Shown: one piece after another, positions 32,701 to 41,150 of the stretch
Layout of the letters: each line of letters opens with the position of its first letter
How positions within the stretch are numbered: the stretch's first letter is position 1
Made by a program: the position numbers and the translations under genes
The notes under the pieces: model-generated
What the model was told of the DNA's origin: nothing
Databases searched by the model: none
What the model saw: only the letters and a program-made list of their open reading frames with translations
Assembly (NCBI RefSeq): GCF_024756275.1
Contig: NZ_JANUGQ010000029.1
Coordinates: 1-64,000 of the forward strand
Length of the DNA: 64,000 bases
Direction of reading: 5' to 3'
From: Streptomyces pyxinae
Lineage (GTDB): Bacteria; Actinomycetota; Actinomycetes; Streptomycetales; Streptomycetaceae

Positions 32701-33852
32701 ATGAGTACGGACGATTCCGCCGTCGGCCGGGCCCTGGCGGCGGCCCTCTACGGCCAGGGCGACGACACCGGTCTGGACACCGGCGCCTCGCTGCTCGCGG
32801 CCGATCCCGCCTCCGACGCCGAACTCGACCGACGGGCGCGGGAGTTCGTCCGTACGGCCTGGCGGCGCGGCTGGCAGCCGGCCGATGTGCTGCGGCTGGT
32901 CCGCCGGGAGCTGGAGGAGCACCACGCGCTGCTGGCGGCCGGGCTGATCCGGGCCGAGCTCGGCGGCTACCGGGCGCTGCCGCCGCGTTGGGCGGACCAG
33001 CTGGCGGAGCTGCCGGCCGGGGAGTGGCGGGCCGACCGGTTCGGCCGGGCCACCGCTCTGCTGGAGCTCTGCCGGCTGCTCGTCCGGCTCCCGGCCCTCG
33101 AACCGGTCGGCCCGCCGCCGGGCGCCGGGGCCGGTGCCGTCCCGGTGCCGGGCGAGCCCCGTACGCTGGCCCGGGTACGGGCGCTGCTGGCCAAGGCGGA
33201 GGCCACCGGCTACCCGGAGGAGGCGGAGGCGCTGACCGCCAAGGCCCAGGAGCTGATGGCCCGGTACAGCCTGGACGAGGCGGCCCTCGCGGCCGGCGCC
33301 CCGCGCCCCGACGAGCCGGCCGCGATCCGGATCGGCGTGGAGCCCCCGTACGAGACCAGCAAGGCGATCCTGCTGGACGCGGTGGCGCGGGCCAACCACT
33401 GCCGGGCGGTCTGGCACGAGGCGTACGGCTTCTCGGTGGTGGTCGGCTTCGCCCCGGACCTGGAACGGGCGGAGCTGCTCCATGCCTCGCTGCTGGTCCA
33501 GGGCATGGCCGCGCTCGCCAGGGCGGAGGCCGAGCAGCGGGCGGGCGGCCGTCGCCGCACCAAGACCTTCCGCCAGTCGTTCCTGCTGGCCTACGCCGAC
33601 CGGCTGGGCGCCCGCCTCACCGCCACCGCCGACCGGGTCACCGCCACCGAGCCGACCCTGCTCCCGGTCCTGGCCGCGCGGGACGTGGCGGTGGGTACGC
33701 GGGCGGACCGGATGTTCCCCGAGACGACGACCACCCGGGTGCGGGGCGCCCAGGACGCGGCCGGCTGGCACCACGGCACCACCGCCGCCGACCGCGCGGC
33801 GACCGGCGGCCCCCAGGACCGGGAACAGGGCCGGAGGCGGCTGCGGGGGTGA
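32701..33852 (+). CDS. DUF2786 domain protein
   Basis: A 383-residue protein. A DUF2786 motif lies in the middle (about 158-195): LARVRALLAKAEATGYPEEA and EALTAKAQELMARYSL. The N-terminal region (30-135) is helical and the C-terminal region has KTFRQSFLLAYADRLGARL. The last 35 residues are charged and disordered. There is no signal peptide. The family occurs in actinobacteria and phages without known function. ATG 32701 follows the repeat tract; the ribosome site is weak (GGATGGGCGG). Confidence 0.82.
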   Translation: MSTDDSAVGRALAAALYGQGDDTGLDTGASLLAADPASDAELDRRAREFVRTAWRRGWQPADVLRLVRRELEEHHALLAAGLIRAELGGYRALPPRWADQLAELPAGEWRADRFGRATALLELCRLLVRLPALEPVGPPPGAGAGAVPVPGEPRTLARVRALLAKAEATGYPEEAEALTAKAQELMARYSLDEAALAAGAPRPDEPAAIRIGVEPPYETSKAILLDAVARANHCRAVWHEAYGFSVVVGFAPDLERAELLHASLLVQGMAALARAEAEQRAGGRRRTKTFRQSFLLAYADRLGARLTATADRVTATEPTLLPVLAARDVAVGTRADRMFPETTTTRVRGAQDAAGWHHGTTAADRAATGGPQDREQGRRRLRG

Positions 33853-33891
33853 ACCGCGGGCCGCGGCTCCCCGGCCCTCGCGCCGGGCGGG

Positions 33892-35067
33892 TCAGGACGA
33901 CGACTGGACTCGGTCGAAGAGGGCGAGGGCCTGGGCGGGGTCCGGGCTCACCAGGCGTTCCAGACCGGCCGTCGTGATCTCCGCCCATCGGCCGGCCCGG
34001 GCCCACATCCGTTCCTCGAAGGCGCGGACGATCTCGTCCAGCTCGTCCAGCTCGTCCAGCTCGTCCAGCCCGTCCGGATCTCCCGCGCCGGTGGCGGTGG
34101 CGGTGGCGGTGGCGATGGACTCGGCGAGTTCGGCGCCGTCCAGCATCGCGAGGTTCGCGCCCGCCCCCAGCGGGGGCATCAGATGGGCGGCGTCGCCCAG
34201 GAGCGTCACCCCGGGGACATGGGTCCAGGTGTGGGACACGGGCAGCACGTGCACGGGGCGGTGGACGAAAGCGGCGCCGTGGCGGAGGAGTTCGAGGAGG
34301 GGAGCGGCCCAGCCGTCGAACAGAGCCAGCAGACTCGATCGCACGGCCTCGGTGTCGGCCGGTTCCAGGTGTGTGTGCCAGTCCAGTGGCGCGCGGAACT
34401 GGGCGTACACCTTGACGTGGCCGCCGCTGTTGCGCTGGGCGACGAGCGCCCGGTTCACGCCGTACGCCGCCAGGGAACCGTCACCGATCAACCGGGCGAG
34501 GCCGGGGTGGCGGGTGTCGACGTCGTCGAGGGAGGTCTCGACCGAGGTGACGCCGGTGTAGCGCGGCGTCACCGGCGAGACCGCCGGGCGGACCCGGGAC
34601 CGGGCGCCGTCCGCGCCGACCACGAGGTCGAACGTCTCCTGCCGCCCGTCCGCGAACTCGACCAGTACGCCGTCCCGGCCCCCCGGCACCACCCGCGTCA
34701 CGCCTCGCCCCCACTGGATGTCGAGCGGACCGAGCAGCAGGTCACGCAGCTGCCCGCGGTCGATCTCGGGGTTGGCCCGGTCGTCCGGACGGGGCCGCCA
34801 GTCGCGCAGGACGGTCCCGTCCGGGTCCAGGATGCGCATGGCCTGCCCCTCGGGACGGCACAGCGCCTGGAACTCCGCCAGCAGCCCCGCCTTGTCCAGC
34901 GCGAGCTGGCCCAGTCCTTCACGCAGGTCCAGCGTGCCGCCCGGGGGCCGGGCGTCGGGGGCGGGATCGCGTTCCAGGACGGTGACGGGGTGGCCGTGGC
35001 GGTGCAGGACACGGGCGAAGGTTAGGCCGGCGGGGCCACTCCCGACCACCGCGATGCGATATCTCAT
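33892..35067 (-). CDS. FAD-dependent monooxygenase (TetX/PHBH-like)
   Basis: A 391-residue class A flavoprotein monooxygenase. The dinucleotide motif is IAVVGSGPAGLTFARVLHRH (residues 5-24), the DG motif is DLVVGADGARSRVR and the GD motif is VTLLGDAAHLMPPLGAGAN. These show a complete FAD/NADPH enzyme acting on an aromatic or antibiotic-like substrate. An Asp/Glu/Leu repeat (DELDELDELDE, encoded by 9-bp units near 34037-34075) interrupts a C-terminal helix. It is divergent from a TetR gene, and the shared operator at 35068-35104 touches its ATG (35067). It resembles TetX-type resistance or detoxification enzymes, but resistance is inference. Confidence 0.86.
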   Translation of the reverse strand: MRYRIAVVGSGPAGLTFARVLHRHGHPVTVLERDPAPDARPPGGTLDLREGLGQLALDKAGLLAEFQALCRPEGQAMRILDPDGTVLRDWRPRPDDRANPEIDRGQLRDLLLGPLDIQWGRGVTRVVPGGRDGVLVEFADGRQETFDLVVGADGARSRVRPAVSPVTPRYTGVTSVETSLDDVDTRHPGLARLIGDGSLAAYGVNRALVAQRNSGGHVKVYAQFRAPLDWHTHLEPADTEAVRSSLLALFDGWAAPLLELLRHGAAFVHRPVHVLPVSHTWTHVPGVTLLGDAAHLMPPLGAGANLAMLDGAELAESIATATATATGAGDPDGLDELDELDELDEIVRAFEERMWARAGRWAEITTAGLERLVSPDPAQALALFDRVQSSS

Positions 35068-35104
35068 AGCGATACACTGTATTGCGCCCTGACGCTGTAT
35101 CGCA
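35068..35104. promoter_or_regulatory. TetR operator between the monooxygenase and its regulator
   Basis: AGCGATACA (35068-35076) and TGTATTGCG (35078-35086) form a near-perfect inverted repeat with one central base. A third half-site TGTATCGCA lies at 35096-35104. All sit in the 53-bp gap between divergent genes, touching the monooxygenase start, where a bound repressor would block both promoters. Confidence 0.65.
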
Positions 35105-35120
35105 ACGGTATTGTGTGGCC

Positions 35121-35813
35121 ATGACTGTGTGGGACCGGCCGGAGCCGCCGAATCAGCCCGTGCCGCTCGACCGGGAGCGCATCGTCGCCGCCGCCGTCGC
35201 ACTGGCCGACGAGGGCGGGCTGAAGGCGGTGTCCCTGCGCAAGGTCGCCGCCCGGCTGGAGGCCGGCCCGATGCGGCTGTACGGATACATCGCCACCAAG
35301 GAGGAGCTGTTCGACCTCATGGTGGACGAGGTCCACGCCGAGATACTCTCCGAGGAGTCGCCCGGTGACTGGCGGGAGGCGCTGCGCGTCCTCGCCCACC
35401 GCACCAGGCGGTCCGCCCTCCGCCACGAATGGCTGGCCGACCTGCTGGGCGGCCGCCCGTCCCTCGGCCCGAACGGCCTCGCCGTGACCGAGGCCAACCT
35501 GGCCGCCCTCGACGGCCTGGCCGACGTCGACACCGTCATGCGCGCCGTGGAGACCGTCAGCGCCTATGTCATCGGCGCGATCAGGCGGGAGACCGCCAAC
35601 CTGCGGGCCGAGCGCGCCACGGGCCTGTCCAAGCACGACTGGCAGCGCGCCTCCGGCCCGCATGTGACGAGGATGCTCGCCACGGGCCGCTTCCCGGCGC
35701 TGGCCAAGGCCGTGTACGACGGCACGGACGTGGACGCCGAGACATCCTTCACGACCGGCCTGGACTGGGTCCTCGACGCCGTGGCCGCCAGACTCTCCCC
35801 GCCCCCGGCGTGA
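35121..35813 (+). CDS. TetR-family repressor
   Basis: A 230-residue regulator. The HTH is at about 20-65: RERIVAAAVALADEGGLKAV and SLRKVAARLEAGPMRLYGYI, then ATKEELFDLM. The C-terminal ligand domain of the TetR_C (class seen with tetracycline-type repressors) type follows, with DWREALRVLAHRTRRSALRH. ATG 35121 lies just after the operator; the upstream in-frame GTG at 35082 is inside the operator and unlikely. It should repress the divergent flavin monooxygenase and itself. Confidence 0.88.
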   Translation: MTVWDRPEPPNQPVPLDRERIVAAAVALADEGGLKAVSLRKVAARLEAGPMRLYGYIATKEELFDLMVDEVHAEILSEESPGDWREALRVLAHRTRRSALRHEWLADLLGGRPSLGPNGLAVTEANLAALDGLADVDTVMRAVETVSAYVIGAIRRETANLRAERATGLSKHDWQRASGPHVTRMLATGRFPALAKAVYDGTDVDAETSFTTGLDWVLDAVAARLSPPPA

Positions 35814-35936
35814 CGCCCGGCTCCTGCCGCGGGCGAGCGGGGCCGGAGCCGGTATCCACGGGCCGTGCGGGTGTGGGTGCCGCCGTCAGATTCAGCGACG
35901 CATGAGCCTCGGGCGAATACTGGACCTGGTAGTGGC

Positions 35937-36227
35937 TCATGCCACCCCTGTCCCGGGCTCCTGAGGAACGCAACCGGTGAAGTCGCCGGCGCGGAGCCGG
36001 GCGATGACGGCATCGTCCTCCTCGTCGGCGCCCGTCGTGGAGAGCGCCCACTCGGTCAGCACCAATTGCGGTTGCTCCGCCGGAGCGTCTCCGATCTCGG
36101 CCTCGGACGCGGCCAGTCGCTCGGGTTCGTGCCCGAGGGCAACGCGGACTCCGTTGATCGTCGCCGGGACCCGGCCCTCCCTGCCGGCGACGCTGGTGGT
36201 CCATGTAGTCCCGTCGTTCCCGCTCAT
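35937..36227 (-). CDS. Small acidic protein linked to a decayed XRE regulator
   Basis: A 96-residue acidic protein: WTTSVAGREGRVPATINGVR, then ALGHEPERLAASEAEIG, LVLTEWAL and DDAVIARLRAGDFTGCVPQE. I do not recognise a named family. The start ATG 36227 has an excellent AGGAGGTG site. It follows by 20 bases the end of the DUF5753 regulator remnant on the same strand, the position usually held by a small partner gene (DUF397 in most pairs), yet the W-KSS pattern of DUF397 is missing. It appears intact although its regulator is broken. Confidence 0.72.
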   Translation of the reverse strand: MSGNDGTTWTTSVAGREGRVPATINGVRVALGHEPERLAASEAEIGDAPAEQPQLVLTEWALSTTGADEEDDAVIARLRAGDFTGCVPQEPGTGVA

Positions 36228-36246
36228 GAGCACCTCCTGTGACGGC

Positions 36247-36860
36247 TCAAACCAACCAGGCGTTCGCCGGGTTCTGCGGGGCGTGTGCCGCATCGCACCC
36301 GAATAGGGGACCCGGCAATGGCTTCCGCGCACCGTCGCGCCATGCGAACGGGCCGCACCCCGGGATCACGAAGTGCCCGCCCGCCCGCGCCGGTCGGGCC
36401 GGGTCCGGAGGCGGTGGGCATGATCTGGAGGTCGATGCCGGGCCACTGGGCCATGGCCTCCAGCTGGTCCAACTGCTCGACCACCAGGCCCGGATCGTCA
36501 CCGACGGGGGGTACGGAGCACCACCCGGAGATACGAGGGGCCTCGTTGAAGAATCTCCTGACGGCGCATCCGGTTGTCCTCCTCGGCGGTGATGGCGTCA
36601 GGCTCTTTTCGGATGCGCGCCTCCTGGTGGAGCGCCAAGGCATGGGCCCGCGTCTGGAGGAGGCCGGAGATCAGCGAATTGGCCCAGCCGCGCTCATAGG
36701 TCGCGTAGTCCTCGAACGACACCAGGGAGCCGAACACTTCGGGGAGGCCCGGGTCGTCCATCCACCAGCCGCGGTCCTGGTCCGCGACGAGTCGCACCAG
36801 GGCGTCCCGCTCGGCCTCGGTCGCGTCGCAGGCGTCCGTGATGGCCCGCGGCGTCGGCAG
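36247..36860 (-). pseudogene. Remnant of an XRE-DUF5753 regulator
   Basis: The DUF5753 (Scr1-like) ligand domain is readable in pieces. One frame gives TDACDATEAERDALVRLVAD, FEDYATYERGWANSLISGLL, QTRAHALALHQEARIRKEP and PSYLRVVL. Another frame continues VGDDPGLVVEQLDQLEAMAQ and WPGIDLQIMP, and a third ends GGHFVIPG to NPANAWLV with a stop at 36247-36249. At least two frame changes (near 36530 and 36390) occur. The N-terminal HTH is missing, cut off by the methyltransferase gene whose stop is at 36885. Confidence 0.78.
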
Positions 36861-36884
36861 CCGGAGGCGGCCCCGGTCCTGCGG

Positions 36885-38015
36885 TCAGGGGGTGGGGCCG
36901 GGCAGTGGGTGGTCCGGGGTGTCCAGCCACAGGTGCTGCCCGGCCGGATCGACGGTGAGGCCGGCGCGATCCCGGGACGGGGCGCCGAGGGCCTGCCACC
37001 GGCGGTATGCGGTCTCCGCCTCGGTCCACAGGCGGCGGGGGCCGAACTGCTCGGTCTCGTACCTCCCGGCGCCGGGCACGTACTCGACGGTCGCCCAGGA
37101 GCGGCGGTCGTCGGCCAGCAGCCAGAGGGTGGCCTCGCCGCTGTCGTCCCGGGCCTCCGCGAGGAGGTACCAGGCGTCGGGCAGGGCCAGCCCGGTGTGG
37201 AAGAGGCCGTCGGGGTCGGTGGTGAAGGCGCGGGGGTCCAGGTCCGTCCGGCCGGGTTCGCCCCGGTCGTCGCGGTGGTGGAAGTCGCTGAGGAAACCCC
37301 GGTGCGGGCGGGCGACGCGGCCGCGCATGAACGCGGGCCAGCCGGTGAAGCGGCCCGTGGCCCGGCCGTCGGCCACGTCCAGGACGGCGTACGAGTGCGA
37401 GAAGAAGCTGCCGCCCCAGGGCGCCACGATCCGGCCGCCCGGCGCCTGTTCGACCCAGGCGTACGGGATCTCCGGCACCGTGTAGGTCGCGATCAGCCGG
37501 TCGTACGGCGCCCCTTCCGGCCATCCCGCGGCCGCGTCTCCGGCGCCGAGCCGAGGCGCGTACCCGGCGGCGGCCAGCGCCTTGGCGGCCCGCTCGACCA
37601 GGCCGGCGTCGATGTCCACCGAGGTGACGTTCCGGTCCCCGAGCCGGTGGCAGAGCCAGGCCGCGTGGTACCCGGTGCCGGTGCCCGCCTCCAGCACCCG
37701 CTGCCCCGGGTGCACATCGAGCAGCTCCAGCATCTCCAGCATGACCGAGGGCATGGAACTGGACGAGGTCGGCAGCCGGTAGTCGCCCTCGGGCGCGGGC
37801 CGTCCGTCATTGACCTGGGTGATCACGGGCACGTCGGCGTAGACGGCTGCGAGCCAGCGCGCCGGATCCGAGGAGCGGTCGACCCGCCGGCCGCCCACCT
37901 CGATCTCGTCCGGCAGGAACAGGGCCCGGGGGACGGCCCGGACGGCCTCCGCCCAGGTGTCCGGGAGGGTGCCCTCGCCGGTGAGGGCGTCGACGAGGGC
38001 CTGGGGCGTGGTCAC
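36885..38015 (-). CDS. Protein-L-isoaspartate O-methyltransferase-like enzyme (RiPP-type PIMT)
   Basis: A 376-residue SAM methyltransferase of the PIMT fold. The N-terminal PIMT part (PRALFLPDEIEV and LPTSSSSMPSVMLEMLELL) precedes the SAM motif I VLEAGTGTGYHAAWL (about 115-130). NVTSVDIDAGLVERAAKAL, APYDRLIATYTVPEIPYAW and APGGRIVAPWGG follow. The 150-residue C-terminal extension exceeds housekeeping PIMT (about 210) and matches the longer enzymes found with ATP-grasp-modified or FxLD peptides. GTG 38015 overlaps the stop of the 40-residue peptide gene (GTGA), indicating coupling. No ATP-grasp or lanthipeptide partner lies nearby. Confidence 0.82.
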   Translation of the reverse strand: MTTPQALVDALTGEGTLPDTWAEAVRAVPRALFLPDEIEVGGRRVDRSSDPARWLAAVYADVPVITQVNDGRPAPEGDYRLPTSSSSMPSVMLEMLELLDVHPGQRVLEAGTGTGYHAAWLCHRLGDRNVTSVDIDAGLVERAAKALAAAGYAPRLGAGDAAAGWPEGAPYDRLIATYTVPEIPYAWVEQAPGGRIVAPWGGSFFSHSYAVLDVADGRATGRFTGWPAFMRGRVARPHRGFLSDFHHRDDRGEPGRTDLDPRAFTTDPDGLFHTGLALPDAWYLLAEARDDSGEATLWLLADDRRSWATVEYVPGAGRYETEQFGPRRLWTEAETAYRRWQALGAPSRDRAGLTVDPAGQHLWLDTPDHPLPGPTP

Positions 38016-38134
38016 TTCTGCGGCTTCTTCGGCGGGTTCGTCACCGGCTTCGTCCACTGTCCGTCCGACTCCCGGGGAGACTGCTGCTGGTCCCCGTCGG
38101 CTCCGCCCTTGCCGTCACCGTGCTTTCCGCGCAT
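38012..38134 (-). CDS. 40-residue peptide coupled to the PIMT-like gene; candidate modified peptide
   Basis: A short gene not recognised in any family. The peptide begins MRGKHGDGKGGADGD, continues QQQSPRESDGQW and ends TKPVTNPPKKPQK. It has three Asp-Gly dipeptides (Asp7, Asp13, Asp24), the classic sites of isoaspartate formation, and no Cys. AGGAG lies five bases before ATG 38134. Its TGA overlaps the GTG of the methyltransferase by four bases. Good ribosome site plus coupling argue it is translated. It could be a substrate of the enzyme or just a leader that couples translation. Confidence 0.6.
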   Translation of the reverse strand: MRGKHGDGKGGADGDQQQSPRESDGQWTKPVTNPPKKPQK

Positions 38135-38780
38135 GGCTGCTCCTGTTTCATGTCGATGTCGCGGTACGCATCCTTGCGACTTCGAAGAGTGGTCGACCAG
38201 TCGGTTTCCGGCCGCTCGATCGCCGCTCCCGCGGTCGGACGCCTGGTCACCCTGACGACCTTGTCCGGCCTCGCGGCCGAGCGGGGGCCTGGTCGGTGCA
38301 GGTGACGCGACAGGTCACGTCCGTGCCTCCCGGGTGTGCGGGTCGTAGGCGGCCCACGCTTCTTCGGAGGTGTGCATGGCGGGCTCGTGAGCCGACTCGG
38401 CGGCGTCCTAGAGGACGGGGTGGACCAGGGAGAGCCAGACCATCCGGCGGCCCCTCATCGGCTTCCACCCGATACGACGAATGAGTCGGGTACGGCTTCG
38501 CCGGCTGTGCGCCCGGCGCGCACGGCGCAGGTCCCGCGAATCGGTCGGATTACCTCCGCTGGAGCGGAGAGCACTTGTCCCTCGTGCGTTCGAGGTCACC
38601 GCTACTCGCGCAACCTCCGCTCGCGCGGAGCACGCGCCGTTCAGGTTACGGCCTCCGAGAGACCGCGTCGCGCCTCTTGCCGGAAGTCACATACCCGTCA
38701 CCGGGCCGTGGTGACAGAGGAAGCCTGCCCAGAGGGTGTGACCAGGAATAATCGGTGGGGGCGCGGTTACCCTCGGTGGC
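38135..38780. other. Gene-free region with paired palindromes
   Basis: About 645 bases without a convincing gene, and less GC-biased at wobble positions than its neighbours. Two related palindromes occur: CTCCGCTGGAGCGGAG (38554-38569) and CTCCGC-TCGC-GCGGAG (38615-38630), each preceded by AC. The right end has an AT-rich GGAATAATCGG just upstream of the FUSC gene, a possible promoter. Short open frames here resemble nothing. Confidence 0.5.
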
Positions 38781-41054
38781 ATGAGCTGGCTCCGCGCGCT
38801 GAAGGCGACCGCACGGTCGGGGCTGACGGTGGAGCGGCGGCGGCTGGAGCCGCTGGTGGCGCTGCGCGGAGCGGCGGGGCTGGCGCTGGTGGTCGGGGTG
38901 AGCCTGGCCCTGTTCGGGCCGGGGGTGGCGGCGAGTTCGGCGTTCGGGGCGTTCCAGGCGGCGATCGCGACCTTTCAGCGGAGCTGGCGGCCCCGGGCGA
39001 CGCTGGCGCTGGCCTCGGGGGCGAGCCTGGCGGTCTCGACGTTCCTGGGGTACCTGACCGGGGCGCATGTGGCGCTGTTCCTGGCCCTGCTGCTGGTGTG
39101 GACGTTCCTGGCGGGGCTGCTCTGGGCGGCCGGGACGACGGCGGGGATCATCGCCTCGTCCAATGTGGCGATCATGCTGGTCACGGTGACCCTGCCGACC
39201 TCGGTGGCGGACGCGGCCGCGCACGCCGGGATGATCGCGGTCGGCGGGCTGGTGCAGGCGGCGCTGATCGTGCTGGTGCCGATCCGCCGCTGGGGCGCCC
39301 AGCGGGACGCGCTCGCGGACGCGCTGGCGGCCGAGGCCGACTACGCCCGGCGGCTGCGGCACGACCCGTACGCGCCGTTCGACCCGGTGCCGCTGATGAC
39401 CGCCCGTAACGCCGCCGCCGTCAGCCCCCGCCAGGCCCGGCACCGGCCCGCCGAGCTGCACGGGGCGCGCGGGCTGGCCGAGCGGATCCGGCCGGTGCTC
39501 GCCTCGCTGGCCGACCCCTCGGTGGGCGTACCGGCGGAGGGACCGGAGCGGGACCGGGTGCGGGAGTTGCTGGCCGCCGCCGCGCAGGTGCTGGATTCCG
39601 CCGCCCGGGCGGTACGGAAGGGAGTCCCCGCCACCATTCCGCCCGGCGCCCTCGCCGCCCTCCGGACGCCCGACACCGCCGCCCTCTTCTCCGGGCCGCC
39701 GCGCCGCGCCGCCGCCCGGCTCGCCTCGCTGCTGGAGGACGTGGTGGAGACGGCCGGCCCCACCGACCGGGCCGACATCGGTGACCTGCGGGAACGGCCG
39801 CCGCTGCTGAGCCTGCTCCCAGGCGTGCTGCGTACGGTGCGCCGGGAGCTGCGCGCCGACTCCCCGGTGCTGCGGCACGCGGTGCGGGTCTCGGCGGTCG
39901 CGGGGGTCGGCTATCTCATCGGGGCGGCACTGCCGCTGGGCCACGGCTACTGGGCGCCGATGGCCGCCGTGATGTCGATGCGCCCGGACTTCACCCAGAC
40001 CTACGCCCGCTCGGTCGCCCGCTTCTTCGGCACCCTGCTGGGGGTGGCGCTGGCCACCGGGATCGTCCGGCTGGTCACCCCGGAGACGTACGCCTCGGCG
40101 GTGCTGGCGGTGGTCTGCGCCTTCGGGATGTATCTGCTGATGCGCACCGGATACGCCGCCGGGCAGATCTTCGTGGCGGCGTACGTCGTCTTCCTGCTCG
40201 GCATGGGCGGCGAGCAGTGGACCCAGACCGTGCCCGAGCGGGTGGTGCTCACCCTGCTGGGCGGGGTGCTGGCGATGGCGGCGTACGCGGTCTACCCGGC
40301 CTGGGAGACGCCCCGGCTGCGGACCCGGCTGGCGGACTGGCTGGCGGCGGACGGGCGGTACGCGGCCCAGGTGGTGGCGCACTACGCGGACCCGGCGGCG
40401 AGCGGGGCCACCGCTGCCGTACGGGAGTCCCTGCTCGCCACCCGGGACGCCCGGGTCGCCTGGCAGGACGCGCTGGAGCGGGCCGCCCATGAACCGGTGC
40501 GGCACCGGGGGCTCTCCCGGGCGGCGGCCGGGGACGCCGAGCACGCGCTGGCCCAGTTCGGCCGGGTGGCGATGCTGATGGAGGCCCATCTGCCGGACCG
40601 GCGGGCGACCCCGCTGCCGGCTGCCGCCGCGCTGTCCGAGGAGCTGGCCCACGCCACCCGGCAGGGCGCCCGGGAGGTGCGCGAGCGGCGGGCCCCGCGC
40701 TGGGAGAACCTGCGGGAGCTGGTGGCGGGGCCGCCGTGGACGACGGCGCCGGGGGAGGAGGCCGGGACCTCCGACGGGGGCGAGGGGACACCTGCCGGGA
40801 CCCCCGGTGAGGCCGGGGCGGCGGAGACCCCCGATGGGGGCGGGGCCGGGAAGGCCGGAACCTCCGCCGGGAGCGACGCCGGGGCGGCGGCCGGGGCCGG
40901 GAGGGTGGACGATCCGGTGGTGCGGAACGGGGCGCGGATGCTGCTGGAGGCGCTGGACGCGCTGACCGAGGCGCTGGCGGACGGCACCGGCCCGGGCGGC
41001 CGGGACCGGCGGGACGGAAAGGGGACGGGGGCCGGTCGGCGCGAGGCCGGTTAG
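38781..41054 (+). CDS. FUSC-family membrane protein (aromatic acid exporter-like)
   Basis: A 757-residue inner-membrane protein. Two membrane bundles, at about 30-175 (LRGAAGLALVVGVSLALFG, AHVALFLALLLVWTFLAG, IASSNVAIMLVTVTLP) and 375-520 (VSAVAGVGYLIGAALPL, GYWAPMAAVMSMRPDF, QIFVAAYVVFLLG), are separated by a soluble helical region. A helical C-terminal domain follows, with a Gly/Ala/Thr-rich linker at about 660-710. This duplicated layout is typical of FUSC proteins that export aromatic acids or similar compounds. It stands alone, convergent with a lipoprotein gene. Confidence 0.85.
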   Translation: MSWLRALKATARSGLTVERRRLEPLVALRGAAGLALVVGVSLALFGPGVAASSAFGAFQAAIATFQRSWRPRATLALASGASLAVSTFLGYLTGAHVALFLALLLVWTFLAGLLWAAGTTAGIIASSNVAIMLVTVTLPTSVADAAAHAGMIAVGGLVQAALIVLVPIRRWGAQRDALADALAAEADYARRLRHDPYAPFDPVPLMTARNAAAVSPRQARHRPAELHGARGLAERIRPVLASLADPSVGVPAEGPERDRVRELLAAAAQVLDSAARAVRKGVPATIPPGALAALRTPDTAALFSGPPRRAAARLASLLEDVVETAGPTDRADIGDLRERPPLLSLLPGVLRTVRRELRADSPVLRHAVRVSAVAGVGYLIGAALPLGHGYWAPMAAVMSMRPDFTQTYARSVARFFGTLLGVALATGIVRLVTPETYASAVLAVVCAFGMYLLMRTGYAAGQIFVAAYVVFLLGMGGEQWTQTVPERVVLTLLGGVLAMAAYAVYPAWETPRLRTRLADWLAADGRYAAQVVAHYADPAASGATAAVRESLLATRDARVAWQDALERAAHEPVRHRGLSRAAAGDAEHALAQFGRVAMLMEAHLPDRRATPLPAAAALSEELAHATRQGAREVRERRAPRWENLRELVAGPPWTTAPGEEAGTSDGGEGTPAGTPGEAGAAETPDGGGAGKAGTSAGSDAGAAAGAGRVDDPVVRNGARMLLEALDALTEALADGTGPGGRDRRDGKGTGAGRREAG

Positions 41055-41150
41055 CCGAGCGGGGCGAGCCGGGGTGGTGGACCGCCGGCGGGGCCCGCCC
41101 GGCGGACGGTTGCCGCGGGTCCGGCGGCGGACCACCGGCGGGGATCCCGG

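Noticed and set aside
38012..38134. Assignment of the 40-residue peptide to a known graspetide or FxLD precursor family
   Set aside because: No Thr/Glu core repeats, no FxLD motif and no Cys; only the Asp-Gly sites and gene coupling support a substrate role.
38408..38599. Short Arg-rich minus-strand frame upstream of the peptide-methyltransferase unit
   Set aside because: No ribosome site, no recognisable domain, and codon use unlike neighbouring genes.
38646..41135. 829-residue open frame on the minus strand opposite the FUSC gene
   Set aside because: Composition is His/Arg/Pro/Gln-rich without domains, and the plus strand encodes a well-formed membrane protein.
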